64,000 bases of DNA from JBBARC01 sp040400005. GTDB taxonomy: Bacteria; Pseudomonadota; Alphaproteobacteria; Acetobacterales; Acetobacteraceae. Positions 15,018 to 23,030 of this stretch are shown here, in pieces (position 1 is the first letter of the stretch; every line of letters begins with the position of its first letter). The DNA is taken from the NCBI GenBank assembly GCA_040400005.1, contig JBBARC010000009.1:1-64000 (forward strand), given 5' to 3'. The notes beneath the pieces were generated by a model. It did no database searches. It was not told the DNA's origin and saw nothing but the letters and a program-made list of their open reading frames with translations. The position numbers and the translations under genes are program-made.

Positions 15018-16321
15018 TGCCGTTTTAGCCGTATTTCCACGCACAAGCCGTGCGGCTGGGCATCGCGCAAGCTTATTGTGCCGCCATGGCTTTCAACCAC
15101 GGCACGGGTGATGGACAAGCCCAAACCGTGGCCCTGCGTTTGCCCGCGCGAAGCATCGGCGCGGTAAAAAGGCTCGAACACCGCAGCTTTATCGCCATCC
15201 GATAAACCTGGCCCATGATCGGTAATGTCGATAATGGCCGTATCATCATTGCAGGCTAAAGATATTTCCGCCGACCCTGAAAATTTGATCGCATTATCCA
15301 CAATATTTTCAATCGCACGGGTCAGCATAGATGGCGCACACGGCACAGTAAGATGCACCACGCCAGAAAAACGCACATCGGCACCGGCATCGATGTATCC
15401 ATCGGCAATGGTTTGCAGCAGCACGGCGACATCCACCGGGGTTTTAACAAAACCATTTTCCTGGGCGCTGATCAGCGACAGGCTGCTTTCCACGATAATC
15501 TGCATGGCTTCGATATCGCGCAGCATTTTGGCACGCAGATCGGCATCGGGGATAAGATCCACCCGCAGGCGCAGCCGGGTAAGCGGGGTGCGCAGATCGT
15601 GGCTGATGCCGGCAATCATGCGGCGCTGGTCTGTCACAAAGCGGCGCAGGCGCAAAATCAGCCGGTTGAAACTTTCGGCCAGCCGGGAAATTTCGATGGT
15701 GCCTTCTACCGGTAAGGCAGCCGATTGGTGTTCGACGTCGATCCTATCAGCCATTTCGGCCAGGCGCTGCAAGGGTGCTATCACCCGGCGCGAGGCAAAC
15801 AAGGTGAGCACCAGGGTGGGAAACCCAATCGACAGCACCAAGCCGGCAAGCTGCCACGGCAAAATCGCCGGCGGTGGTGGTGGTAAAGCAAAACCGCCAG
15901 GCCCGCGCACCAGGCCGAGCCACAGGGTATCATTAACCCGAATAACCCCTTCGAGCGGATTTTTACGGGTCGGATCACAATGAATAAATGCCGGCTCGCC
16001 ATGCGGCCAATGTAGAAACGGCATAAAAATGGCTGGGCGATGGGCAGGCACACAAGTGGCCGCCTCGGTTGACGATATTTCGCGTAAAGCGAGCCCCACA
16101 CGGGCAGCAGCGCTCAGGATGGCAGCGCGCGAAGTTGGTTCGGCACCATAAAGCCGTGCAATGGCGGCAAGCCCCGGGCCGCGTTCTAACTGGCGCAACG
16201 GCTGCGGCTGGTGGTTAAACGCCAGCATCACCAGACCGAAAAGCACCGCGTGGGCCGCCAACAGCGATAGCACGATCAAGCCGGTTACTTGCTGGGCCGT
16301 GCTGCGCACCGGCCAAATCAC
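15014..16321 (-). CDS. membrane sensor histidine kinase (EnvZ/OmpR-type system)
   Basis: This is a 435-residue kinase. Membrane helices at about 12-35 and 154-177 bracket a periplasmic sensor domain of about 118 residues. A HAMP linker follows (about 178-230), then the dimerisation and phosphoacceptor domain with H241 in GISHDLRTPLTRL. The ATP-binding domain shows N, G1 and G2 boxes (ENIVDNAIKFSG, DHGPGLSDGD, GHGLGLSI). Phosphate should pass to the response regulator encoded just upstream, whose stop codon overlaps this GTG start (GTGA). The signal is unknown. The layout is like EnvZ and the periplasmic part shows no known domain. Confidence 0.9.
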   Translation of the reverse strand: MIWPVRSTAQQVTGLIVLSLLAAHAVLFGLVMLAFNHQPQPLRQLERGPGLAAIARLYGAEPTSRAAILSAAARVGLALREISSTEAATCVPAHRPAIFMPFLHWPHGEPAFIHCDPTRKNPLEGVIRVNDTLWLGLVRGPGGFALPPPPPAILPWQLAGLVLSIGFPTLVLTLFASRRVIAPLQRLAEMADRIDVEHQSAALPVEGTIEISRLAESFNRLILRLRRFVTDQRRMIAGISHDLRTPLTRLRLRVDLIPDADLRAKMLRDIEAMQIIVESSLSLISAQENGFVKTPVDVAVLLQTIADGYIDAGADVRFSGVVHLTVPCAPSMLTRAIENIVDNAIKFSGSAEISLACNDDTAIIDITDHGPGLSDGDKAAVFEPFYRADASRGQTQGHGLGLSITRAVVESHGGTISLRDAQPHGLCVEIRLKRH

Positions 16322-17139
16322 CCTGGTGCCACTGGGTTTGCCATTGGGGTCGCCACTGGGCTTGCCACTGGGGTCGCCACTGGGGAGCCCTCATGCGGCG
16401 CTTCGGCGTGGGCCCCAACCCGGGGCGAAAACAGATAGCCACCATTACGCACGGTGCGGATAAAATCGGGTTCCTTGCCGTCCGGTTCAATCTTGCGGCG
16501 CAGCCGCCCGATCAACGTATCAATGCTGCGATCGAACACCGTGGCGGGCTGGTTATGCAGATGCTGCAACAAAGCTTCGCGCGAAAGCACCTGGCGCGGG
16601 AAGCGGCAAAACACCACCAGCAAATTGAATTCGGCGCTGGTTAACGGTACCTGGGCGCCATCGGGGGCGGTCAGCAGCATGCGCGCCATATCAACAAAAT
16701 ACCCTTCAAACGCATAATGCATGTTGCGTTCAACGGTTTCCTCCTGGCTCATGCGCACACGGCGCAACAAGGCGCGCACACGGGCGAGCAATTCGCGCGG
16801 CGCAAACGGCTTGCACAGATAATCATCGGCGCCACTTTCTAAGCCGACAATGCGATCGGCTTCACTGCCCAGCGCCGTTAGCATCAGGATCGGCACAGTG
16901 TAGCGCGGCCGCAGGCGGCGGCAGATGGCAACCCCATCTTCGCCGGGCAGCATGATATCGAGGATGATCAGATCGACCTGTTCGCGGGTGATAAACCGTT
17001 CCACATCGCGGCCATCGCCAGCGCGTAGCACCTCGAACCCGCGTTCGGTTAGCATGGCGGCGATCAGGCCGGCGATATCGGCATCGTCTTCCACCACCAA
17101 AATGCGATCGCGCCGTGCCGGCCAGTTTTCTTGCGCCAC
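16318..17139 (-). CDS. OmpR-family response regulator with a repeat-encoded tail
   Basis: This is a 273-residue two-domain regulator. The receiver domain has acidic residues in VVEDDAD, the phospho-acceptor D61 (LIILDIMLPGEDG) and the conserved lysine in LCKPFAP. A winged-helix DNA-binding domain follows (about 145-245; LTSAEFNLLVVF, RSIDTLIGRLRRKIE, RTVRNGGYLF). The last 20 residues (PVATPVASPVATPMANPVAP) come from a 12-bp tandem repeat and are not part of the family. The start is GTG at 17139. It is translationally coupled to the kinase gene. Targets are unknown. Confidence 0.92.
   Translation of the reverse strand: MAQENWPARRDRILVVEDDADIAGLIAAMLTERGFEVLRAGDGRDVERFITREQVDLIILDIMLPGEDGVAICRRLRPRYTVPILMLTALGSEADRIVGLESGADDYLCKPFAPRELLARVRALLRRVRMSQEETVERNMHYAFEGYFVDMARMLLTAPDGAQVPLTSAEFNLLVVFCRFPRQVLSREALLQHLHNQPATVFDRSIDTLIGRLRRKIEPDGKEPDFIRTVRNGGYLFSPRVGAHAEAPHEGSPVATPVASPVATPMANPVAPG
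16328..16387. repeat. 12-bp tandem repeat, five copies, in the 3' end of the response regulator gene
   Basis: Five 12-bp units (GCCACTGGGGTC and close variants) lie immediately before the stop codon. Alternate units are more alike, which suggests a 24-bp higher-order unit. They encode a Pro-Val-Ala-Thr/Ser-rich tail. Confidence 0.93.
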
Positions 17140-17263
17140 GCTTGCTTACACTCCCAACGTCTGCCTCGCCACCTTGTCCCGTAGCACGGGAATGTGGCAC
17201 CGCTGCGGCACACTGTCGCGCCTAGGTGGCGGTGTGTGCCGCTATGTTACACGGGCGGGGTGG

Positions 17264-18832
17264 CTAAAACGCGATTTCGTATTCAAACTTCCAGCGCAAA
17301 GCACCATTGGGGGCGGCATTGCTGGCACCCATCTGGTAGCCCAGCTCGTATTGAATTTTGCCAATCGGGAAGGGGCGGAAACTGCCGGCAATCACCGGGC
17401 CAACCTGCCAGCCTTGCTGATTGAAATTGCCGCCATGGCCAACATCGTCGATCACACCGTAAATTTCTACCCCCGGCTGAAACCGCGTATCCAGCAGCAG
17501 GCGCGATTGCCAAGCCACGTCAAACCCGGTGCGCGGCGAGGCGTTGGGCCCAACCTCGCGTTCCAGAAAAATATTGGCGGTATGCAGCAGGCGATGGCCA
17601 AAGAAACCGGCAGTATCTTTTTGCACCAGTGGGCCAAACACAAAACTATTGCTGGCGCCGCGACCATGGCCTTGCGAATATTCCGCAAACGCCCCCCAAT
17701 CGGCCCAATACTCACCGGATTCGGTCAACTGCCAGTAGGTTTCCAGCGTGGTGGCGGCATAATGCAGCGATCCACCCGGCGGGGCTGCGGTTTCACCTTC
17801 AATTTCAGCACGCAAAAAGCTGAACGGCGTTGCCGCCAGCGCAAAGGTATAGCTCTGGTCGCGCCCAACATCGCGCCGCGGGTCGAAAGCCAGTTCGCTG
17901 TTCTGCTCGAATTCATATTCGCCCAAATTAACCGCGGGCGAGCGCACAAATTGGTCGGCGCGGGCAGGTGGGGCTGCCAGTGGCACCAGCAGGGCTGCCA
18001 GCATAGCGGCTTTGCTAGGGTTTGACGGCGTGCCAAAGTTTAGGCGTTTAAGCAGCATCGCCAGCGCCAGAGTGCCAACATAAAACACCAGTTGAATGGG
18101 CGCGGGCCGCGCCACATACCCCACCAACGCATGCAGCACCCGGCCCAAAATACTGTTTTCTGATAATATGGCTGATGAATTCCACAGCGCATGGCCCAGC
18201 GGCGGCAGAATATCGGCCTGCACCAAAAACCCAGCCGCTTGGGCGGCCATGCCAGCGGCCAGCAACAAAATCATAATGTTGGTGACGCCAAACACCCGAT
18301 GCAGCGGAATACGGGCAAGGCCAGCATAGAGCACCGCACCCAAGCCGACGGCGCCGGCAAAACCGAGGGCCGCGCCCACCGCCATGCTGGCCGCGCTAGA
18401 CAAGCCCCCTTCATGGGCGATGCCGAACAGAAAAAGGGCGGTTTCCGACCCTTCGCGTAAAACCGCGGTGCCGGTGACAATGGACAGCGCCCATAACGGC
18501 TTGCTGCCGCCAGCAATGGCGCGGCCAACCGCACCGGCTTCCCGCCCCAATTGCGCGCCGTGGCGCGCCATCCATACCCCATGCCCGGTCAGCATCATGG
18601 CGGCCAGCAGCAAAATCGTCGCGTTCAGCACCTCCTGGCCCATGCCAGAAGCGGCATTGGCAATGACGCCGGCAAACCCCGCCACCAGCAAGGCACCCAC
18701 GGCGCCTGCCGCAACCCCGAGCCAAACAAACAAGCGGCGGCCGGCAATACCGCGGGCGGCGGCCAGGACGATGCTGATAATCAGGCTTGCTTCCAGCGCT
18801 TCGCGGAAGACAATAATCGCAGTTTCCAACAT
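17264..18832 (-). CDS. FTR1-family iron permease fused to a putative outer-membrane barrel-like domain
   Basis: Residues 1-262 form an FTR1/EfeU permease with about seven membrane helices. It carries both RExxE iron-translocation motifs, R10-E14 (REALE) and R126-E130 (REGSE). Residues about 277-292 (MLAALLVPLAAPPARA) look exactly like a signal peptide with an AxA cleavage site. The remaining 230 residues are rich in alternating aromatic strands and end in an aromatic residue (EYEIAF), as in outer-membrane beta-barrels. The reading frame is continuous. Either this is a real fusion, or a second start at 18004 makes a separate exported protein. It follows the cupredoxin gene after 1 base. A role in ferrous or ferric iron uptake is likely. 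Confidence 0.85.
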   Translation of the reverse strand: MLETAIIVFREALEASLIISIVLAAARGIAGRRLFVWLGVAAGAVGALLVAGFAGVIANAASGMGQEVLNATILLLAAMMLTGHGVWMARHGAQLGREAGAVGRAIAGGSKPLWALSIVTGTAVLREGSETALFLFGIAHEGGLSSAASMAVGAALGFAGAVGLGAVLYAGLARIPLHRVFGVTNIMILLLAAGMAAQAAGFLVQADILPPLGHALWNSSAILSENSILGRVLHALVGYVARPAPIQLVFYVGTLALAMLLKRLNFGTPSNPSKAAMLAALLVPLAAPPARADQFVRSPAVNLGEYEFEQNSELAFDPRRDVGRDQSYTFALAATPFSFLRAEIEGETAAPPGGSLHYAATTLETYWQLTESGEYWADWGAFAEYSQGHGRGASNSFVFGPLVQKDTAGFFGHRLLHTANIFLEREVGPNASPRTGFDVAWQSRLLLDTRFQPGVEIYGVIDDVGHGGNFNQQGWQVGPVIAGSFRPFPIGKIQYELGYQMGASNAAPNGALRWKFEYEIAF

Positions 18833-18833
18833 G

Positions 18834-19187
18834 TTATTTCACCACAATGCGGCCCTGGGCCACGTCGGGGTGGAAATCGCCGAAAAACCCGTAAGTGCCG
18901 GCGGAAAGTGGCCCGACAAACACCACAATATCAGCCCCCGGCCCCACCAGTTTTTCGCGGTTAAGGTCGGTGCTTTCAAATTCTTCCGGCGTTGCATCTG
19001 CATTGTGCACAGTCACCGCCACTTTGGTGTCGGCCGGTATCACCAGGTTTGCCGGAACAAAATGGTGGTCACGGATCACCAGCTGCGCCGTAGTGGGATC
19101 AGCGAAGGCGGGGGTGGGATCAGCGAAGGCGGGGGCGCCAGCGAGTATGGCGGCAAAAACAAAACCAAAAACGCGGGGAATCGGCAT
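18834..19187 (-). CDS. periplasmic cupredoxin-domain protein of an FTR1 iron-uptake operon
   Basis: This 117-residue secreted protein has a signal peptide (about 1-22). A cupredoxin-like fold follows, with the family signatures ATPEEFES and YGFFGDFHPDVAQG, whose Glu/His residues are likely metal ligands. It resembles the cupredoxin of FtrABCD/EfeUOB-type systems, where it binds copper or iron in the periplasm and helps present iron to the FTR1 permease. The start of the mature region carries a duplicated heptapeptide (ADPTPAF) from a 21-bp repeat. The FTR1 gene starts 1 base after its stop. A Fur-like box lies just upstream. Confidence 0.85.
   Translation of the reverse strand: MPIPRVFGFVFAAILAGAPAFADPTPAFADPTTAQLVIRDHHFVPANLVIPADTKVAVTVHNADATPEEFESTDLNREKLVGPGADIVVFVGPLSAGTYGFFGDFHPDVAQGRIVVK
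19093..19134. repeat. 21-bp direct repeat at the signal-peptide junction of the cupredoxin gene
   Basis: Two 21-bp copies, GTGGGATCAGCGAAGGCGGG plus one base, are adjacent at 19093-19113 and 19114-19134. They duplicate seven codons that include the probable signal-peptidase site, so either copy could be cleaved. Confidence 0.9.
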
Positions 19188-19206
19188 GGGAAAGGGGCAC
19201 CGTCTA

Positions 19207-19225
19207 ATTGCGAGTAATTCTCATT
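19207..19225 (-). promoter_or_regulatory. Fur-like box upstream of the iron-uptake operon
   Basis: Read on the minus strand, AATGAGAAT-T-ACTCGCAAT matches the palindromic Fur consensus AATGAGAATNATTCTCATT at about 15 of 18 informative positions, with one half perfect. It lies about 20 bp upstream of the cupredoxin start. This fits iron-repressed control by Fur or a related regulator. Confidence 0.5.
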
Positions 19226-19307
19226 AGCGGTAGCGCGTAACCCGTGCAAGCCCCCAGATCGCGGGGCAGCCGCGCGGCCCGGGGGGCTTATCTGGTGGCG
19301 GTAAGGG

Positions 19308-21077
19308 TTAGGGTTGGATAGCGCCGGCGCTGATCGGGCCGGTTTGCGGCAACGGCGTGCCGTTAAGATCGGCGCCCAGGTTGCCGCCAACCGCAAGCGC
19401 CAGCGCCGGCGCGCCCGCCTGCGGGGTGTACTCGCCAGCGGTTGCATTCACCCACATTGGGTCGGCAAACACCGATGCGCTATCCTGGCCGCTGGCGGTT
19501 TTAAACGCCGCAAAACCTTTTTGGTGTTTGGCGTTCCACTGGAAGGGCGCGAGGGCAGCGCCATCGGTAGAAAAGTACAGATTATGATCCAGCGCCACCG
19601 GCAGCACAGCATTTAACGTGGCATTATGCACCAGCAGCCGGCCGGGCAGCCCCGCCACGATGTTATTGGCAAACACAGTGTTGGTTGCGTGAAACTGCAT
19701 TTGAAATTCACCGCTGCCGGTGCTTTGGCGGTCGTTACCCACCAGCGTATTATTCAAAATACTGCAATGATCGGTGCCTCCCCGCGCCGCGCCATAGCCG
19801 CCGATGGAAATGCCGTTGCTGGTGTCGTTGGTAACCAGATTATTGCGCGCAATCACATAGCTGGTCAGGCGGCCTTTATGTTCGCTGGCAAGCTCGATAC
19901 CCAGATCGACATTGCTGATGCGGTTTTGTTCAATAACAATACGCGTGCCGCCATCCACATAAATACCGTCGGCGGCATATTGCGCGCCGTAATCGGGGTT
20001 GCCTAACGATGTAATATTGCGCACTAAATTGCCGCGAATAATGCCATCGCGGGCCTGATCCACCAATGGGTTTTTGGCGGTGCGTTCAAAGCCAATGGCG
20101 TCAATACCGATATTATCGGTATCGTGCACATCATTGGCGGTGACCAGAAAATTTTGCACATTACCGTTTAACGTGAGCGATTCGCTACAGCCGGTATGCA
20201 AATGATCGATCTCGTTGCCGCTGATCACCAGATTGGTGATGGGGGCTGCCACCGACGAGCCATAAACCGCAAGGCCGAGCGCATCGGATGCGCATAATGT
20301 GGCGGTGGTTGGCGCGGTGGTGGTGATGGCATGGATATGCGTGTTGATAATCTGCACGCCATCACCAGCACCGTTGATGAAAATGCCAACCGGCACGCGC
20401 GCGCGGCTGGCGCTGGTGTAATTGCGAAATTCAAAGCCCTGCACAATCACGTGGCTAATATTGGCAAGCGTAAACAAACCCGCCTGGCCACCTGGTGTCG
20501 CTAAGCCGGTGCCATCAATGATGGCGGTTGCGCCCGGCGCGCTGGAAAATAAAATGGGGGCGGTGGCAGTGCCGGAGCGGGTAAAATTCACCAGGGCGGA
20601 ATAAACGCCGCCGCCCACCCACACCGTATCGCCCGCGCCGGCGAGGTTGGCGGCCCGTTGCAGGGTGGCCCACGGGGCGGCCTGGGTGCCGGGATTGGTA
20701 TCGCGGCCGGTGGTGGCAACATACCACACGCGCCCGGTTTGCGCCTGGCTAAGTAAGGTAAGTGTGGCACTGGCCTGCAGCCCGGATGTGCCAAGTTGGG
20801 CTGCCGTAATGGTAACCGCGGCCGGGGAAGCTGCCGTGCGGCTGGCGATAAAATTGCCCGCAGCATCGATGGTGCCGGTGGCGGGCGCGCCGCCGGTGAC
20901 GAAATTCACCTGCCACACCACCGGGCCAGGCAGTGAGGTTGCGAAATGTACTGCCTGGGCGGGCAGCACCTGGGCATAGGACGGGGTTATGGCGGCGCTG
21001 GGGGCGGCGGCATGGCAGGCAGCCCAAGGGGCTGTGGCGAGGATAACGGCCACAAGGCCACGCACAACATGATTCAT
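19308..21077 (-). CDS. secreted right-handed parallel beta-helix protein
   Basis: This is a protein of about 589 residues with a signal peptide (MNHVVRGLVAVILATAP...CHA). An Ig-like segment (about 25-115) is followed by a long right-handed beta-helix. The beginning of the helix has the DUF1565-type signature (GRDTNPGTQAAPWATLQRA, GDTVWVGGGVY). Repeated short strands follow, such as IIDGTG, VIVQGFEFRN, NLVISGNEIDH, FLVTANDVHDTDN and YVIARNNLVTND. Such folds occur in pectate lyases, alginate epimerases and surface adhesins. No catalytic triad can be assigned, so a polysaccharide-related role is only suggested. The start MNHVV at 21077 gives a good signal peptide. Confidence 0.8.
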   Translation of the reverse strand: MNHVVRGLVAVILATAPWAACHAAAPSAAITPSYAQVLPAQAVHFATSLPGPVVWQVNFVTGGAPATGTIDAAGNFIASRTAASPAAVTITAAQLGTSGLQASATLTLLSQAQTGRVWYVATTGRDTNPGTQAAPWATLQRAANLAGAGDTVWVGGGVYSALVNFTRSGTATAPILFSSAPGATAIIDGTGLATPGGQAGLFTLANISHVIVQGFEFRNYTSASRARVPVGIFINGAGDGVQIINTHIHAITTTAPTTATLCASDALGLAVYGSSVAAPITNLVISGNEIDHLHTGCSESLTLNGNVQNFLVTANDVHDTDNIGIDAIGFERTAKNPLVDQARDGIIRGNLVRNITSLGNPDYGAQYAADGIYVDGGTRIVIEQNRISNVDLGIELASEHKGRLTSYVIARNNLVTNDTSNGISIGGYGAARGGTDHCSILNNTLVGNDRQSTGSGEFQMQFHATNTVFANNIVAGLPGRLLVHNATLNAVLPVALDHNLYFSTDGAALAPFQWNAKHQKGFAAFKTASGQDSASVFADPMWVNATAGEYTPQAGAPALALAVGGNLGADLNGTPLPQTGPISAGAIQP

Positions 21078-21130
21078 GATAGTAAGTGTAGCGGGGCGCA
21101 CGGCGCCGCGCTGCTCACGTTTGCGTGGTC

Positions 21131-21829
21131 TTATTTGGTGGCGCCCAAAATCACCAAATCGGCACGATCGGCGGGATCAGTGCCAATCCCATTTAACCCC
21201 TGCGCGCGCGCATACAGCCGATCGGAGACAATGCCGGCGTGGATCAGGGCGGCCCGGCAAGCCAATGCGCGGCTGAGCGACAAACGCCGGGCGGGCGACG
21301 GATCCTGCGGCACACCAGGGGCAAACGCGGTGATCGACAGGGTCAGCGCCGGGTTTGCCTGCAGCTGGGCGGCGATGGTTTGCAAGCCTGCCAGCATCGC
21401 CGGGTTAAGATCGGCGCTGTCAGGGCCAAACACCAAACGCTGGCCGGTTGGTGTGGCCGTTGCACTGCCTAACGCATCTGGTTTCAGCGGCACGGCGGGC
21501 GGCGGCGGTGCCGGGTGCGCCGGCATCACGAAGCTGGGCGGCAAAATAACCGGGTTGGCCGGCGCCACTCTGGGCATCGTAGGCGGCGCCACCGCGGGGG
21601 CCGCATGCGTGGTTTTGTGGTGCACAGGTAACTTTTTGGCGGCAACTGGCGCCGCGGGATCGGTGCTGGCGGGGGCCGGGGTTGCCGAGGTTGCCGGGGT
21701 TGCCGGGGTTGCCGGTTTTAGTGCCGATAACGCGCTGTCATCGGTGGTCACCTGCGCCCAGGCGGCGGGTGCAGCCGACAGCGCCAGCGTTACCGCCGCC
21801 GCCCAAAATTTTGTCTGGCCAGGCATCAT
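21131..21829 (-). CDS. OmpA-like periplasmic or cell-envelope protein
   Basis: This 232-residue exported protein has a signal peptide (about 1-25, ending AAWA). A long Ala/Pro/Thr-rich linker follows (about 35-125), part of which (ATPATPATSATP) is encoded by a 9-bp tandem repeat. The C-terminal domain (about 130-228) has the OmpA fold pattern (LVFGPDSADLNPAMLAGLQ, LSRALACRAALIHAGI, RLYARAQGLN). The motif is divergent, so peptidoglycan binding is plausible but not certain. Two ATGs are tandem (21829 and 21826). The start overlaps the thioesterase stop by 4 bp. Confidence 0.72.
   Translation of the reverse strand: MMPGQTKFWAAAVTLALSAAPAAWAQVTTDDSALSALKPATPATPATSATPAPASTDPAAPVAAKKLPVHHKTTHAAPAVAPPTMPRVAPANPVILPPSFVMPAHPAPPPPAVPLKPDALGSATATPTGQRLVFGPDSADLNPAMLAGLQTIAAQLQANPALTLSITAFAPGVPQDPSPARRLSLSRALACRAALIHAGIVSDRLYARAQGLNGIGTDPADRADLVILGATK
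21675..21719. repeat. 9-bp tandem repeat in the linker of the OmpA-like gene
   Basis: About five near-identical 9-bp units (GCCGGGGTT and variants) lie in frame and encode the Ala-Thr-Pro-rich linker. Confidence 0.85.
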
Positions 21830-22251
21830 ACCACCGGCTCCGGCCCGACATCGCGGGGGTGGCCATCCTTATCCACCGCCACCATCACAAAGCGGGCGTG
21901 CGTCACCCGCGCATGCATCGGCGGCACGCCGCGGCGCACCCAAACATCGATGTCGATGGTGATCGAACTATGGCCCACGCGGGCGATATTGGCATAGCAG
22001 GATATCAGATCGCCCACTTTTACCGGACGCAGAAATTCAAGATCGGACACCGCAACCGTTGCCACCCGGCCTTGCGCGCGGGCGTAGGCGGTGTTGCCGG
22101 CGGCCATGTCCATCAACCCCATAATCCAGCCGCCAAAGATATCACCGGCGGCGTTGGTGTTGGCGGGCATTGCGGAAATTTTCAGCGCCAGATCGCCGCG
22201 CGGGCTTGAGGACTCTTCTGGGGCGGGGGCTTCGGGGGCGGGTGGGGTCAT
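21826..22251 (-). CDS. hotdog-fold acyl-CoA thioesterase (YciA type)
   Basis: This protein of about 141 residues has the single-hotdog arrangement of YciA/BFIT-type thioesterases: NTNAAGDIFGGWIMGLMDMAA (catalytic Asp region), TVAVSDLEFLRPVKVGD and HARVTHARFVMVAVD. It hydrolyses acyl-CoA to free acid and CoA in the cytoplasm. The first 18 residues are Pro/Glu-rich and not part of the fold. The ATG at 22251 is preferred over the GTG at 22260 because AAGG lies about 10 bases upstream of it. It is coupled by an ATGA overlap to the OmpA-like gene. Confidence 0.88.
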   Translation of the reverse strand: MTPPAPEAPAPEESSSPRGDLALKISAMPANTNAAGDIFGGWIMGLMDMAAGNTAYARAQGRVATVAVSDLEFLRPVKVGDLISCYANIARVGHSSITIDIDVWVRRGVPPMHARVTHARFVMVAVDKDGHPRDVGPEPVV

Positions 22252-22568
22252 GTTGGGCACACCTTATATCGTCTTCATCTATCCTGGGGCCTTGCCCGCA
22301 GAAGCGGCCAAGCGCAAGGGCGCGGGAAATACCGCCGCCCCGTTACCGCGCGCACCGTTTCGGCTTGGCCGGGCCCCGGCAGTCGCCAGCGTTTAGAACG
22401 TCGGCGTTACAACGCAAGGTTGTGTTTTCGTGATCTAAGCAATAGCTTTTCGCAAAGCATCGCTGCCACGATACCAAAAAAGTTGCAAAACCTTGGTAAA
22501 AAGCGGCAGATCCGCACATAGCAAGCGCAATCAATGCGCGCCGCCGGAGATTACCGGCGCTCGGGGAG
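22252..22568. other. 317-bp intergenic region with a short hairpin near the downstream start
   Basis: No gene, tRNA or known RNA was recognised. A 6-bp hairpin (CGCCGG at 22542-22547 with CCGGCG at 22554-22559) lies just upstream of the GGGGAG ribosome-binding site (22563-22568) of the small secreted protein gene. The stretch about 22420-22500 is A/T-richer than its surroundings and probably holds the two divergent promoters. Confidence 0.5.
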
Positions 22569-22919
22569 ATGTTTATGATAAGATTGGCTTTTGTGCTGTT
22601 AGTGTGGGGCATGGCAACACCGGCCTACGCGGTTGATATTTCTGGCGTCGGGGCGGCCCATACTTGTGCGGCCTGGGCCGATGTCCGCCGCGGCACTGAT
22701 GCCAGCGCACGGGTGGCCGACGAACAATGGGTGCTGGGCTATTTATCAAGCGCCGCGTTTTATAACGATCTTGATATTATTAAAGGCATGAGCGCCGATC
22801 GCATCTGGGCCGCGATGGACCAGCAATGCCAGGCCGATCCTGCAGCCAATGTATGGACCGCCGCCGACAAGCTGTTCAACACGCTGCGCGAACGCTTACC
22901 CAAAGCGGATGCGCACTAG
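22569..22919 (+). CDS. small secreted HdeA/Rap1a-like protein of unknown function
   Basis: This 116-residue protein has a clear signal peptide (about 1-22, ending AYA). The mature part has two cysteines (HTCAAW and DQQCQADP), which would form a periplasmic disulfide. Between them is the segment QWVLGYLSSAAFYND. This pattern occurs in many small secreted proteobacterial proteins with an HdeA- or Rap1a-like all-helical fold. No function can be assigned. An excellent Shine-Dalgarno sequence (GGGGAG) directly precedes the ATG. A perfect hairpin follows the stop. Confidence 0.7.
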   Translation: MFMIRLAFVLLVWGMATPAYAVDISGVGAAHTCAAWADVRRGTDASARVADEQWVLGYLSSAAFYNDLDIIKGMSADRIWAAMDQQCQADPAANVWTAADKLFNTLRERLPKADAH

Positions 22920-22920
22920 C

Positions 22921-22975
22921 GCGGGATGCGTTTTGATTTGACCGCCGTTGGCGGACGCATCCCGCCCTAGCCCTT
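22921..22975 (+). terminator. nested hairpin terminator after the small secreted protein gene
   Basis: GCGGGATGCG (22921-22930) pairs with CGCATCCCGC (22956-22965). An inner CCGCC-GTT-GGCGG hairpin lies at 22942-22954. A loose T-rich stretch follows. Confidence 0.6.
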
Positions 22976-22984
22976 TGTTTTAGC

Positions 22985-23030
22985 GAGCATGCTTATCCGG
23001 CGGGTGATCCCGTTTGGCCGGACCATGCTC
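22985..23030 (-). terminator. hairpin at the end of the PBP gene
   Basis: GAGCATG (22985-22991) pairs with CATGCTC (23024-23030), and an inner CCGGC (22997-23001) pairs with GCCGG (23017-23021). It overlaps the stop codon of the penicillin-binding protein gene. No U-tract is visible, so termination strength is uncertain. Confidence 0.45.
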
